Shown here piece after piece: positions 41,544 through 50,911 of a DNA stretch of 64,000 bases (positions are counted from its first letter, which is position 1; each line of letters begins with the position of its first letter). The notes under the pieces are model-generated. The model searched no databases. It was not told where the DNA came from and worked only from the letters and a program-made list of their open reading frames with translations. A program made the position numbers and the translations under genes. Source of the DNA: SZUA-152 sp964401355 (GTDB lineage Bacteria; Pseudomonadota; Gammaproteobacteria; SZUA-152). The stretch lies in NCBI GenBank assembly GCA_964401355.1, contig CAYNYJ010000004.1, positions 1-64,000 on the forward strand, given 5' to 3'.

Positions 41544-43601
41544 TCAGGAGGCAGCGACGGCCTTTCGATCAGGCTTTTGTAACGGTGCCAGAGGCGTATT
41601 AATTCCCTCAAGAATGCCGTTGATAGTTGCTAACTGCGACATCAATTCATCACCCTGTTTTTCCAAACTGGCAATATTATCGGAAAGCTTTTCGCGCGAA
41701 TTTTTAATTTTTTGCAGATTAGCCAAACGCTTTTCCAGTTGCACCTTGCGCTCTTTAATTCGAGCGGCCAGTGGCCGCATCACTGAGCCCGCCCAATCCT
41801 CGGCATCCTGATTAGCTCGAAAATATATGTTACGTGCATGGCTCACCATGGATACGATAAATTTCTTTACCACAAAACTTTGCTCAGTCATCGCCGTCAT
41901 CGAGCTATCTCTGAATTCACCCGCTTTTTTATAGAGCTGATCCAATTCCCGGGAATATCGCGCTGTAGTAAATAGCGTAGGATTCAAATTGTTAAAACCA
42001 TGATCGTCGCGAAAACGGTCATATATCGACTGCACAATACCATTTGATTTTTCGGCCTGGTAATTCACTTGTGTCATTGCATCCCTGGCATTTTCAAAAA
42101 AATCTCTCATGCCTTTTTTCAGGCCGTGAGTTGTCCAGCTCTCCACCATATCTGTGCGCGTTTTTGAGATCATCTGATCCAGGCTATCCAAACCCAGGGC
42201 TTCTATTAATGCCACTAGCTGCCGCTTTAGCACATGACGGCTGGTCTGAAAGTTTTCCACATCTTTTTGATAAATACCCTGTTCGGTGCGCAATTTTTGC
42301 ATAGTTTCCATCAGCACATCGGCGCTCTTGCCCGACAAGGAACGCAACTCGTCTAATTGCTGGTGTATCGCTTCGTGGCGCTCGGTCAACACGCCACGCG
42401 TGATTTCTACCAACGAGCCAATACGCGACACAATATTCTCACGGACCAAATGCTGTTTAGCCGGTAACACATCGTCCGACAGCGTCGCCTCCAAGGCCAG
42501 CAGACCGCTCTTTTCCAACAATTCTTCGTTGCCTTTTATGCGCGCCAACAACCCTTTTTGTGCAGAGACGGGATAGACGGTGCTGGCTTCAATATTCAGT
42601 AGCTGCGCGGTTTTCTCGACTTGAGCCTGAATGTTGGCATTGTTAGTGGCTTCATCTTGCAGCTCATCCCACAGGGTATCGATTTTATTCAGCACCACAA
42701 TCAGCCCGCCACTTTCGTGATTTTCACGAAATGACTGAGCATGCTGACGCCAGATCTCCATGTCAGTTTTCGTCGCCCCGGTATCGGCGGCTAACACAAA
42801 AATGACAGCCTGCGCGTTGGGCAACATATCCATGGTCAGTTCCGGTTCCGCACCCATAGCATTAAGCCCCGGCGTGTCGAGAATCACCAAGCCTTGTTTC
42901 AATAAGGGGTGTGGAAAGCTGATCATCACATGCCGCCACATGGGGATTTCAATGCTCGTCGGCGACACTTCACACTGCTCAAATTCTTCTTTGGAATACA
43001 GGCCCAATTTAATCGCGCTCTCTACCGGCACCTTTTTAGTTTTCACAATCTCCTTGAAGGACTCCACCATGTGCTCAGGAGAATCTACGTCCAAGTCAGT
43101 ATTGATCCAATTGTCGGGGTCTTGCTTGTATTCGCTGATGCTGGTGTCTTCAAGACGTGTCTCGATGGGCAACATGCGAATATAGGGTTTTTCAGTTTTG
43201 CTGTCGTGGAACAATTCGGTCGGACACATGGTGGTGCGGCCTGCGGAGGAGGGCAACAAGCGACGCTGATAATTCGCAAAAAAGATGGCGTTGATGAGCT
43301 CCGTTTTACCGCGAGAAAATTCTGCAGCAAAACCGATGGTAATGTGGTCCGAATCCAACGCATCAAGAATTTCGTACATGCGCAGATCATCTTCGGGACT
43401 ACTCATTTCATGATCCGCAAGCCACTCACGATACGCCTTGATCTGGCTGATCATGTCTTCTTTCCAGCGACTATAGGCTTCTAATTGTTCGGTAAATTGG
43501 TCTTTTGCCATGCCTGTTTCTACTCGCATTTTGTCAATAAAATCCATGCACACCGGAACAGCACCGTGCACGGACAACATCTCGCTATCAATAACGGCCA
43601 T
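41544..43601 (-). CDS. Bacterial dynamin-like GTPase
   Basis: 685 residues from ATG 43601; TTG and a later ATG are alternatives because no strong ribosome binding site is visible. GTPase motifs: P-loop AEFSRGKTELINAIFF, switch TTMCPTEL, G3 LDTPGLN and G4 LNKIDTLWDEL. The C-terminal ~380 residues are helical with long charged stretches (about 600-665 coiled-coil), but no clear transmembrane paddle. Bacterial dynamins remodel or protect membranes, usually as pairs; this one is single. It stands alone between DUF4426 and yggT. Confidence 0.88.
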   Translation of the reverse strand: MAVIDSEMLSVHGAVPVCMDFIDKMRVETGMAKDQFTEQLEAYSRWKEDMISQIKAYREWLADHEMSSPEDDLRMYEILDALDSDHITIGFAAEFSRGKTELINAIFFANYQRRLLPSSAGRTTMCPTELFHDSKTEKPYIRMLPIETRLEDTSISEYKQDPDNWINTDLDVDSPEHMVESFKEIVKTKKVPVESAIKLGLYSKEEFEQCEVSPTSIEIPMWRHVMISFPHPLLKQGLVILDTPGLNAMGAEPELTMDMLPNAQAVIFVLAADTGATKTDMEIWRQHAQSFRENHESGGLIVVLNKIDTLWDELQDEATNNANIQAQVEKTAQLLNIEASTVYPVSAQKGLLARIKGNEELLEKSGLLALEATLSDDVLPAKQHLVRENIVSRIGSLVEITRGVLTERHEAIHQQLDELRSLSGKSADVLMETMQKLRTEQGIYQKDVENFQTSRHVLKRQLVALIEALGLDSLDQMISKTRTDMVESWTTHGLKKGMRDFFENARDAMTQVNYQAEKSNGIVQSIYDRFRDDHGFNNLNPTLFTTARYSRELDQLYKKAGEFRDSSMTAMTEQSFVVKKFIVSMVSHARNIYFRANQDAEDWAGSVMRPLAARIKERKVQLEKRLANLQKIKNSREKLSDNIASLEKQGDELMSQLATINGILEGINTPLAPLQKPDRKAVAAS

Positions 43602-43824
43602 TCTCGAGGGAAGTTTAGTCAAAGTCCTGCGGTGACGAGGGACTCCGACCAGCGGTTCAAATCAGCCCGTCAACGGCCTATTCTTCAGCCAGCATGGTAT
43701 GAATCAACAGTGAATAGCCAAGGATCGTTTGCTCGCATGATAATGACGCTCGCCTTAGGTGACATCCGCACTGACCGTTCCAGGACATCGTCATCCCAGC
43801 AATACCAGCCTAGCTGATCCACAC

Positions 43825-44409
43825 TCACCCAAAAGCCAGGCTGCGGCCAAGATCACTGATCGGAGCCACCAGCAAAAGGGTAAGGACTTGAATGCCGATC
43901 ATCACCACGATGGGCGACAAATCAAAACCGTGAATCGGCGGCAGCACGCGCCGTGCCCGGCCCAGCAAAGGTTCATTGAGGCTGTACAACAGCGCTACCG
44001 CTGGATTATAGCCACCGGGGCTCACCCAACTGAGTATCACCTGAATCAATATGGTAAAGAAAAATATCTGTAACAGCAGCGCCAGCAACTCCGCAAAAGC
44101 CAACACCACCAAGCCACCCAGGTGAAAACTCAAACCGGCAATTAGGCCAATAACAAACAACTCCAGCATTTGCAATGCCAGCATCAGTACCACGGAGGCC
44201 ATATCGATACCCCCGACGCTGGGGATCATGCGCCGCAACGGCACCAGTGGGGGATTAGTCACTTTCACCAGAAACTGGGAAACCGGGTTATAAAAATCCG
44301 CCCTCACCACCGCGAGCATGAAGCGGATCATCACCGCGCCGATGTACAGGCCAAATAACGTCTGCACCAAAAACACACCGGCATTCCCGGCGTAGGAACC
44401 TCCCATCAT
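43825..44409 (-). CDS. yggT: YggT-family integral membrane protein
   Basis: 194 residues with four hydrophobic segments in two repeats; each repeat carries the YggT pattern (NPVSQFLVKVTNPPLVPLRRMIP and NPAVALLYSLNEPLLGRARRVLP). It has been linked to osmotic tolerance and membrane protein assembly in other bacteria. Its ATG overlaps the proC stop (ATGA), so proC-yggT are coupled. A 220-base spacer after it before the dynamin gene shows nothing notable. Confidence 0.93.
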   Translation of the reverse strand: MMGGSYAGNAGVFLVQTLFGLYIGAVMIRFMLAVVRADFYNPVSQFLVKVTNPPLVPLRRMIPSVGGIDMASVVLMLALQMLELFVIGLIAGLSFHLGGLVVLAFAELLALLLQIFFFTILIQVILSWVSPGGYNPAVALLYSLNEPLLGRARRVLPPIHGFDLSPIVVMIGIQVLTLLLVAPISDLGRSLAFG

Positions 44410-45263
44410 ACGTCTCCCCTCTCGTCACCTAGCTCAGATGCCAGTTCCCGTGAGCGATCGAATGCCGCCTTGAGAACCTGCCCCATGATTTGATCAATGT
44501 CGTTTTCGGCCATCACCCGCAGACCCTGTTCCGTAGTACCACCGGGTGAGGTCACCCGCTCCCGCAAAGTGGCGGGAGACTCGCTGCTCTCCATCGCCAT
44601 TTTGGCCGCACCCAAGGCAGTTTGCAGGGTCAGCAAACGAGCCGTCTGCGGTGGCAGACCCAATTTAGTACCAGCAGTCTCCATCGCTTCCATGATGCGA
44701 AAGAAATAGGCAGGACCGCTGCCGGACAAGGCCGTTACCGCGTCCATTTGTCCTTCTTCCTGCACCCACAGGGTGAGTCCAGCAGCACGCAGAATGGATT
44801 CCGCCAAATCCCGTTGTTCATCACTGACCGATTCACTGGCGTACAGGCCAATAGCCCCGGTCTGCACCAGGGCCGGGGTATTAGGCATCGCCCGCACCAC
44901 GGCAACGGACTTGGCGCCTTCAGCATCACCACCCAGCCAACGATTGAGATCGGCACTGCGGATCCCGGCGGCAATGGTAATGACCAGCGGTTGGTGTTGC
45001 TGCACTGCCGGCGCCAGCTCTTGCGCCACAGACTTCAGCACCTGCGGCTTGACCGCCAGTACCACCACGTCTGCCTTGGTAATTGCCGCCACGTTGTCCT
45101 CCGTGGTGTATACCCCAAAATGGGCAGCAAGGCTTTCACGATTGCGGGCATTGGGATCGGCTACTGTGATCTGCCCGGAATGCAGGTTTTCGGTCAGCAG
45201 GCCACCGATCAGACTGGCGGCCATATTGCCACCGCCGATGAAGGTCAAGGTTATATTTTTCAT
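44406..45263 (-). CDS. proC: Pyrroline-5-carboxylate reductase
   Basis: 285 residues. Final step of proline synthesis, reducing P5C with NAD(P)H. The Rossmann start TFIGGGNMAASLIGGL, VLAVKPQ, VRAMPNTPALV and the C-terminal SGSGPAYFF and VTSPGGTTEQGL are all present. It lies in a yggS-proC-yggT run, with a 71-base gap after yggS. Confidence 0.97.
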   Translation of the reverse strand: MKNITLTFIGGGNMAASLIGGLLTENLHSGQITVADPNARNRESLAAHFGVYTTEDNVAAITKADVVVLAVKPQVLKSVAQELAPAVQQHQPLVITIAAGIRSADLNRWLGGDAEGAKSVAVVRAMPNTPALVQTGAIGLYASESVSDEQRDLAESILRAAGLTLWVQEEGQMDAVTALSGSGPAYFFRIMEAMETAGTKLGLPPQTARLLTLQTALGAAKMAMESSESPATLRERVTSPGGTTEQGLRVMAENDIDQIMGQVLKAAFDRSRELASELGDERGDV

Positions 45264-45334
45264 GGTGAGCTTCTTTTAAAATAGTTTTTTAAAAACAGTT
45301 TTCTTAAAATTAAACTTTTAATGTGTACAGCACA

Positions 45335-46150
45335 TTAACCGTGCGGCCCAGCGTTCGTCATCCGCGTCCGGGAACCAAAAATATCGCGACCAATACGCAC
45401 GATGGTCGCGCCTTCAGCAATCGCCATCTCCAAATCTGTCGACATCCCCATGGACAGTGTATCCCAGTGTTGCCAGCCTCCCTGACTTCCGTCCACGCGT
45501 TGTTCCGTCCCTGGTTCCGTCTGCTCATCCGGGTGGTGGGTATTTTTCAACAGTGTAAAGGCCTCGGACACGGCATGAAAGGCCGCGCGCTGTTGCGTGG
45601 GATCTTTGCTTGCCGCGGGAATTGCCATCAGGCCGCGCAAACGCAGGCGCGGCATCTGCGCCACCAGCGCGGCCAGCGCCGGCAGTTCATCCAACGTGAC
45701 GCCTGACTTACTGGCTTCAACACTCACATTAACCTGTAAACACACATTCAATGGTGGCAGCCCGGCGGGACGTTGTTCGTTGAGCCGTCGCGCAATTTTC
45801 GGCCGGTCAACGCTGTGCACCCAATGAAAATTTTTTGCAATGGCAGAAGTTTTGTTGGACTGGATGGGCCCAATGAAGTGCCACTGCACATCATGCCCAG
45901 ACAAACCCTCGATTTTATCGACGGCCTCCTGCACGTAATTTTCCCCGAAGGCGGGGGCAACACCCGCAACGGCCAATTCCAGCAGGGCGCTGATTTCCTC
46001 GACCGGCTGGGTTTTACTCACCGGCAGGATTTGCACCGAGCCAACCGGCCGTCCGAATTGCCGCTCTGCGGCACGCACCCTCGCCACCACTTCACGCAGG
46101 CGCTGTTCCAGGTTCATCTTGCCGCTGGGGCCATTCTCAGGCATGGTCAA
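45335..46150 (-). CDS. yggS: PLP homeostasis protein (YggS/PROSC)
   Basis: 271 residues, about 40 longer than E. coli YggS. A PLP-binding barrel of the alanine-racemase fold without catalytic domain, it buffers pyridoxal phosphate and amino-acid balance. The PLP Lys lies in LPVSKTQP; GENYVQEAVDKI, WHFIGPIQSNK, MGMSTDLEMAI and VRIGRDIFG are conserved. Extra length is a polar N-terminus (about 11 residues) and an insertion around HHPDEQTEPGTEQRVDG. Met12 is an alternative start. Divergent from pilT, as in Pseudomonas. Confidence 0.95.
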   Translation of the reverse strand: MTMPENGPSGKMNLEQRLREVVARVRAAERQFGRPVGSVQILPVSKTQPVEEISALLELAVAGVAPAFGENYVQEAVDKIEGLSGHDVQWHFIGPIQSNKTSAIAKNFHWVHSVDRPKIARRLNEQRPAGLPPLNVCLQVNVSVEASKSGVTLDELPALAALVAQMPRLRLRGLMAIPAASKDPTQQRAAFHAVSEAFTLLKNTHHPDEQTEPGTEQRVDGSQGGWQHWDTLSMGMSTDLEMAIAEGATIVRIGRDIFGSRTRMTNAGPHG

Positions 46151-46360
46151 TTCACTTCCGCTTGGGGTGTTTTATGACAACTTCGTCAAAGACGGGGACG
46201 ATAAAGAATTTTACACTATCGGTCGCTATTTATTGTCATCACGGCTTTCGACGCTTAAGTGACTAATGATGTGTCACATGGTAATGAGTAACGATAGCGA
46301 GCAAAACAACGGGCACGACGACCCGCGACAAAAACAACGAAACGCATTGCAGGAGACCCG

Positions 46361-47398
46361 ATGGATATCTCAGAATTGCTGGCCTTCAGCGTCAAAAACA
46401 ACGCATCCGACTTGCACCTCTCCGCCGGAGAGCCACCGATGATCCGTGTCGATGGCGAAATCCGCCGCATCAACGTACCGCACATGGATCACAAAACCGT
46501 GCACGCGCTGATCTACGACATCATGAATGACCGCCAGCGCAAGGATTATGAAGAATTCCTCGAGGTCGATTTTTCATTCGAAATTCCTGATCTGGCCCGC
46601 TTTCGTGTCAACGCCTTTAATCACCAACGTGGTGCCGGTGCAGTTTTCCGGACCATTCCCAGCATCATCCTCAATTTCGAACAGCTGGGCTGCCCGGCCA
46701 TCTTCGCCGACATTGCCGATACACCTCGCGGCCTGGTGCTGGTCACCGGACCCACCGGCTCGGGTAAATCCACTACCCTGGCGGCCATGGTGGATTACAA
46801 AAACGACAGCGAACACGCTCATATCCTCACCATCGAGGACCCCATCGAATTTGTCCACAAATCAAAAAAATGTCTGATTAACCAACGTGAAGTACACCGT
46901 CACACCTTAGGCTTCAACGAAGCCCTGCGCTCGGCGCTGCGCGAAGATCCCGATGTGATTCTGGTGGGCGAAATGCGTGACCCGGAAACCATTCGTCTAG
47001 CGCTAACTGCAGCCGAAACCGGCCATCTGGTATTTGGCACCCTGCACACCAGTTCTGCCGCCAAAACCATTGACCGTATCATCGACGTGTTCCCAGCGGC
47101 AGAAAAAGAAATGGTGCGTTCGATGTTGTCCGAATCCCTGCGCGCGGTTATTTCACAGACCCTGCTTAAAAAAGTCGGTGGCGGCCGTGTCGCGGCCCAC
47201 GAAATCATGATTGCCAATCCGGCGATTCGTAACCTGATTCGTGAGGCCAAAGTCGCGCAGATGTATTCCGCCATCCAGACCGGTCAGGGCAGCGGCATGA
47301 AGACCCTCGACCAGGATCTGCAAGCATTATTGAAAAAGGGCATCATCACCAAGCAGGAAGCCGCGTCCAAGGCGGTGAATAAAGACACCTTCCTGTGA
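46361..47398 (+). CDS. pilT: Type IV pilus retraction ATPase PilT
   Basis: 345 residues, normal length. The hexameric ATPase powers pilus retraction and twitching. Walker A is GPTGSGKST (130-138), the Asp box has VDFSFE, Walker B region DVILVGEMRDPET, His box TGHLVFGTLHT, and the C-terminal retraction motif AIRNLIREAK. Ribosome binding site AGGAGA. It is separated from pilU by 165 bases that contain a long-range inverted repeat. Confidence 0.98.
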   Translation: MDISELLAFSVKNNASDLHLSAGEPPMIRVDGEIRRINVPHMDHKTVHALIYDIMNDRQRKDYEEFLEVDFSFEIPDLARFRVNAFNHQRGAGAVFRTIPSIILNFEQLGCPAIFADIADTPRGLVLVTGPTGSGKSTTLAAMVDYKNDSEHAHILTIEDPIEFVHKSKKCLINQREVHRHTLGFNEALRSALREDPDVILVGEMRDPETIRLALTAAETGHLVFGTLHTSSAAKTIDRIIDVFPAAEKEMVRSMLSESLRAVISQTLLKKVGGGRVAAHEIMIANPAIRNLIREAKVAQMYSAIQTGQGSGMKTLDQDLQALLKKGIITKQEAASKAVNKDTFL

Positions 47399-47402
47399 TA
47401 GA

Positions 47403-47534
47403 GGGTATAAGCGATGCAAGCTGGGAAGATTTACCTGAATGCAGGATCATTTTTTATTGCACAAGCGTTCAACAGGTTTAATGGACAACGCAGGCCACTT
47501 TAACTCATGAGTCGGCAAGCGTTAGCTTATACCC
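47403..47534. repeat. Inverted repeat flanking the pilT-pilU spacer
   Basis: GGGTATAAGC (47403-47412), four bases after the pilT stop, is perfectly complementary to GCTTATACCC (47525-47534), 30 bases before pilU. The 112 bases between carry no gene. The arms could bring pilT's 3' end and pilU's 5' end together in the mRNA, or be ends of a small insertion. Confidence 0.5.
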
Positions 47535-47563
47535 CGTAAACCCTCAGGGATAAATCGTCACCC

Positions 47564-48718
47564 ATGCCAGCAAAACCTTATAATATTATTCAGGATTTTC
47601 AGGCGCTACTGAAAGTTATGATTCGCAAAGAGGCATCGGACCTGTTCCTGACGGCGGGGCTTCCGGCCAGCCTCAAGATTAACGGCGAGATTTCACCCAT
47701 CTCCGACGCCCCGCTAAATGGCGACCAGGTGCGCAAGCTGGCAATCTCACTGATGAGCGATCCGCAGCGCAACGAATTTGAGCACACCCTGGAATGCAAT
47801 TTTGCCATTGACCCAGCGGATACCGGTCGCTTTCGCGTCAATATATTTCAGCAGAAAAATCACGTCGGCATCGTACTGCGCCGCATCAAGACAGACATTC
47901 CCACCTTTGAAGAACTTCAGGTACCTGAAGCACTGGCGGAACTGTGCATGGCCAAGCGCGGCCTGATTATTATCGCTGGTGCCACCGGCACCGGCAAATC
48001 CAGCACCCTAGCCGCGATGATTGGGCAGCGCAACCGCAACAGTCATGGCCACATTATTACCGTTGAAGACCCCATTGAATACGTGCACGAACACGATGGC
48101 TGCATCATCACCCAACGTGAAGTAGGCGTTGACACCATCAGCTTCGAAGCGGCGTTACGCAACACCCTGCGGCAGGCACCAGATGTAATTCTCATCGGTG
48201 AAATTCGCACCCGGGAAACCATGGAACACGCCATCGCCTTTGCCGAGACCGGCCATCTGTGTCTCACCACGCTGCACGCCAATAACGCCAATCAGGCGCT
48301 GGATCGTATTATTAATTTTTTCCCCAAAGACCGCCGCGAGCAAACCCTGTTGGATTTATCGCTTAATCTGCGCGCCATCATCGGCCAACAGCTGATCCCC
48401 ACCAAGGATAAAACCGGCCGCTGTGCCGCCATCGAAATTCTCATCAACACACCGCTGGTCAGCCAACTGATTCGTGAAGGCAGTGTCACTGAACTCAAAG
48501 AGGTCATGGGTAAGTCGAACCAGCAAGGTATGAATACCTTCGACCAGGCCCTCTACGAACTCTACAAAGCTAAAAAGATTTCTTACGATGATGCCTTGCA
48601 CCACGCCGACTCTGCCAATGAACTACGACTCATGATCAAGCTGGGCAACAAGGCCAGCGTCAAAAACATGAGTAATGCGCTCAGTGGGGTCAGGCTGTTG
48701 GGCGTGGATGATAAATAG
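47564..48718 (+). CDS. pilU: PilT-like ATPase PilU
   Basis: 384 residues. PilT paralogue that assists retraction, normally depending on PilT. Walker A GATGTGKSS, Walker B DVILIGEIRTRET and His box TGHLCLTTLHANN are intact. The N-terminal start ALLKVMIRKEASDLFLTAG and C-terminal extension NELRLMIKLGNKASVKNM distinguish it from PilT. It ends six bases from the convergent pyrK-like gene. Confidence 0.97.
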   Translation: MPAKPYNIIQDFQALLKVMIRKEASDLFLTAGLPASLKINGEISPISDAPLNGDQVRKLAISLMSDPQRNEFEHTLECNFAIDPADTGRFRVNIFQQKNHVGIVLRRIKTDIPTFEELQVPEALAELCMAKRGLIIIAGATGTGKSSTLAAMIGQRNRNSHGHIITVEDPIEYVHEHDGCIITQREVGVDTISFEAALRNTLRQAPDVILIGEIRTRETMEHAIAFAETGHLCLTTLHANNANQALDRIINFFPKDRREQTLLDLSLNLRAIIGQQLIPTKDKTGRCAAIEILINTPLVSQLIREGSVTELKEVMGKSNQQGMNTFDQALYELYKAKKISYDDALHHADSANELRLMIKLGNKASVKNMSNALSGVRLLGVDDK

Positions 48719-48724
48719 GCGGGA

Positions 48725-49600
48725 TTATACTGCCGGGAACACCGCGTTCGCCTCAAACACCGGTCCATCCACGCAAACACGTTTCATCGCCGGGCCACTG
48801 TCTGTCTGCACCTCCACGGTACAACCGGCACAACCCCCCACCGCACAGGCCATGAATTCTTCCAGTGACACCTGACAGGGTAAATGATATTCCCGCGCCA
48901 ATCGGGCGACGGCTTCCAACATCGGGTGCGGGCCACAGGCGAACACCGCGACTTCTTTACGCTGTTCTACGCTGAGCGCATCCAACCAGGTGCGCGCCAG
49001 ATCGGTCACATAACCTTCAAAGCATCCCGCATAGCCCTGTAAACTGGCGAGCCGTGAGGGGATACCCCAATCGTCCATCAAGGGCATCGCCGCAATCACC
49101 TCGCTGGGCACACCGGGCACCATCAACTTCGACGGCTGCGCTTTGAACGGAAACGGCACCTCTGAACCCATGATTACAAACGGATCGTAGGCACCTTTGA
49201 TTTCCCGCAGGGCGTCGGCCAGAAACACCATGGGTGGAATGCCCACGCCGCCGCCAATCAACAGCGGGCGCGAGTGCTTCATGTGCGGTGTGAACGGCAT
49301 GCCAATGGGGCCCATCACGGAAAGCACATCGTCTTTTTTACGCATCGCCAACAGACGCGTTCCCTCGCCCAGCACCTTGAACAGAAAATCCACCCAGCCG
49401 GCCTTAGCGCTAACCCGCATGATCGATAGCGGTCGGCGCATCGGCAAGGCCGGGTCACATTGAATATGGGCAAACTGCCCGGGCAGCGCGCACGCTGCCA
49501 TCTGCGGGGCGTACAGACGCAAAATGACTTGCTCACCCGGATGATGTTCGCATTCCAGGATTTTGGCGTCTTCAACAAAAATGGTATCGCGGTGGGTCAT
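48725..49600 (-). CDS. PyrK-like dihydroorotate dehydrogenase electron-transfer subunit
   Basis: 291 residues from ATG 49600; an upstream GTG (49624) is possible, and neither start has a good ribosome binding site. A ferredoxin-NADP reductase fold: FAD motif RRPLSIMR, NAD motif LIGGGVGIPPMVFLADAL, CGPHPMLEAV. A C-terminal [2Fe-2S] loop C-X4-C-X2-C-X15-C (CAVGGCAGC...C) is as in PyrK. PyrK normally feeds NADH electrons to a class 1B PyrD, which is not in the window. It follows pyrC' by 33 bases, so it is the last gene of the pyrRBC' run. Confidence 0.87.
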   Translation of the reverse strand: MTHRDTIFVEDAKILECEHHPGEQVILRLYAPQMAACALPGQFAHIQCDPALPMRRPLSIMRVSAKAGWVDFLFKVLGEGTRLLAMRKKDDVLSVMGPIGMPFTPHMKHSRPLLIGGGVGIPPMVFLADALREIKGAYDPFVIMGSEVPFPFKAQPSKLMVPGVPSEVIAAMPLMDDWGIPSRLASLQGYAGCFEGYVTDLARTWLDALSVEQRKEVAVFACGPHPMLEAVARLAREYHLPCQVSLEEFMACAVGGCAGCTVEVQTDSGPAMKRVCVDGPVFEANAVFPAV

Positions 49601-49633
49601 ATTCAGTACCGAGGTTCGAATCACTAGGAAAAA

Positions 49634-50911
49634 TCAGGCTTTGACGTTAAACACCAGGTGCCCGGCGAGTAAAGTATGGGTTACACGGCCCTTGAATTCC
49701 CAGCCCAGGAAGGGCGAATTCTTTCCTTGGCTCCACATCGTCTCAGGGCTGAGCTGCCAGTATTGCTCGGGATCAAAGATGCACACATCGGCGCTATCAC
49801 CTTCAGCAAGACCCGCGTCCAAACCGATAATCTCGGCAGGTGCTTGAGTCAGGCTGGCAATCGCCTTCGACAAACTCAACACACCCTCATCCACCAGTCG
49901 CAACGTTAAGGGCAACAGCGTTTCCAAGCCACTGATGCCAGGTTCGCTGGAGGGAAACGGTGCCAGTTTGGCATCCAGATCGTGCGGCTGGTGATCCGAG
50001 CAAATCGCACTGATGGTTCCGGTTTGCAGGGCCGCGCGCAGACCGTCGCGGTCGCGCTGGGTGCGCAGCGGCGGCTGCACATGGCATTGGCTGTCAAAAA
50101 AACCAATGTCCATTTCGGTGAGAAACAGGTGGTGCGCAGTGACGTCCGCAGTCACCGGTAGGCCATCGTATCGGGCACGCGCAATCATTTTCACCGCTCG
50201 CTCACTGGAGAGCTGACAGAAATGGGCACGCACCCCGGTCTGTTCGATGAGATGCAACTCGCGCGCCACGGCGATGGTTTCTGCGGACTCGGGAATGCCG
50301 GGCAGCCCCAAGCGCACGCTCACCGCCCCTTCGTGCGCACAACCCTCAGCGGCCAGCCACGGGTCTTGCGCATGCAAAAACACCGGCAGGTTTTGGCTTG
50401 CGGCATATTCCATGGCACGACGCATCACTTCGGTACTGCGAATCGCCACCGAGGCATTGCTGACGCCGACACAACCGGCCTCTTTCAGTGCACTCATTTC
50501 CGCCAGCTGTTCGCCTTGTAGATTTTGAGTCAAGGCTCCCAGCGACACGACGCGCGCAAACCCGGCCTGATCCGCACGATGGCGAATCAAATCCACCACC
50601 GCCGGAGTATCCGTTATCGGATAAGTGTCGGGCGGACAGACCAGGGTGGTGATGCCCGCTCTGGCGGCGGCCCGGGTTTCACTGGCGATGGTCGCCTTGT
50701 TTTCCTGACCCGGCTCACGCAGGCGCGCATGCAGATCCACCAGGCCGGGACAGACGATTTGGCCCTGCGCGTCGATAATTTTCGCCGCGTCAAAGCTGGC
50801 CGGTGCATTGCCCACGGCCAACACTTTGCCAGCGGCAATGTGCAGATCCGTCACTTGATCCACGCTGTTGACCGGGTCGATGAGGCGGCCGCCCACGATG
50901 GAAATTTTCAT
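49634..50911 (-). CDS. pyrC': Dihydroorotase-like protein PyrC' (probably inactive)
   Basis: 425 residues, class I dihydroorotase fold. Active enzymes have the metal motif DxHxH; this one reads D59-L-H61-A-R63, so the second His is Arg. The Asp expected near residue 153 is absent (VSNASVAI). H180 (FLHAQD), H230 and D306 (SDHQPH) remain. Pseudomonas PyrC', a structural partner of PyrB without catalysis, has a similar sequence (LTQNLQGEQLAE, VQPPLRT, PFPSSEPGIS) and locus. Here decay appears only partial. The start overlaps the pyrB stop by four bases. Confidence 0.9.
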   Translation of the reverse strand: MKISIVGGRLIDPVNSVDQVTDLHIAAGKVLAVGNAPASFDAAKIIDAQGQIVCPGLVDLHARLREPGQENKATIASETRAAARAGITTLVCPPDTYPITDTPAVVDLIRHRADQAGFARVVSLGALTQNLQGEQLAEMSALKEAGCVGVSNASVAIRSTEVMRRAMEYAASQNLPVFLHAQDPWLAAEGCAHEGAVSVRLGLPGIPESAETIAVARELHLIEQTGVRAHFCQLSSERAVKMIARARYDGLPVTADVTAHHLFLTEMDIGFFDSQCHVQPPLRTQRDRDGLRAALQTGTISAICSDHQPHDLDAKLAPFPSSEPGISGLETLLPLTLRLVDEGVLSLSKAIASLTQAPAEIIGLDAGLAEGDSADVCIFDPEQYWQLSPETMWSQGKNSPFLGWEFKGRVTHTLLAGHLVFNVKA

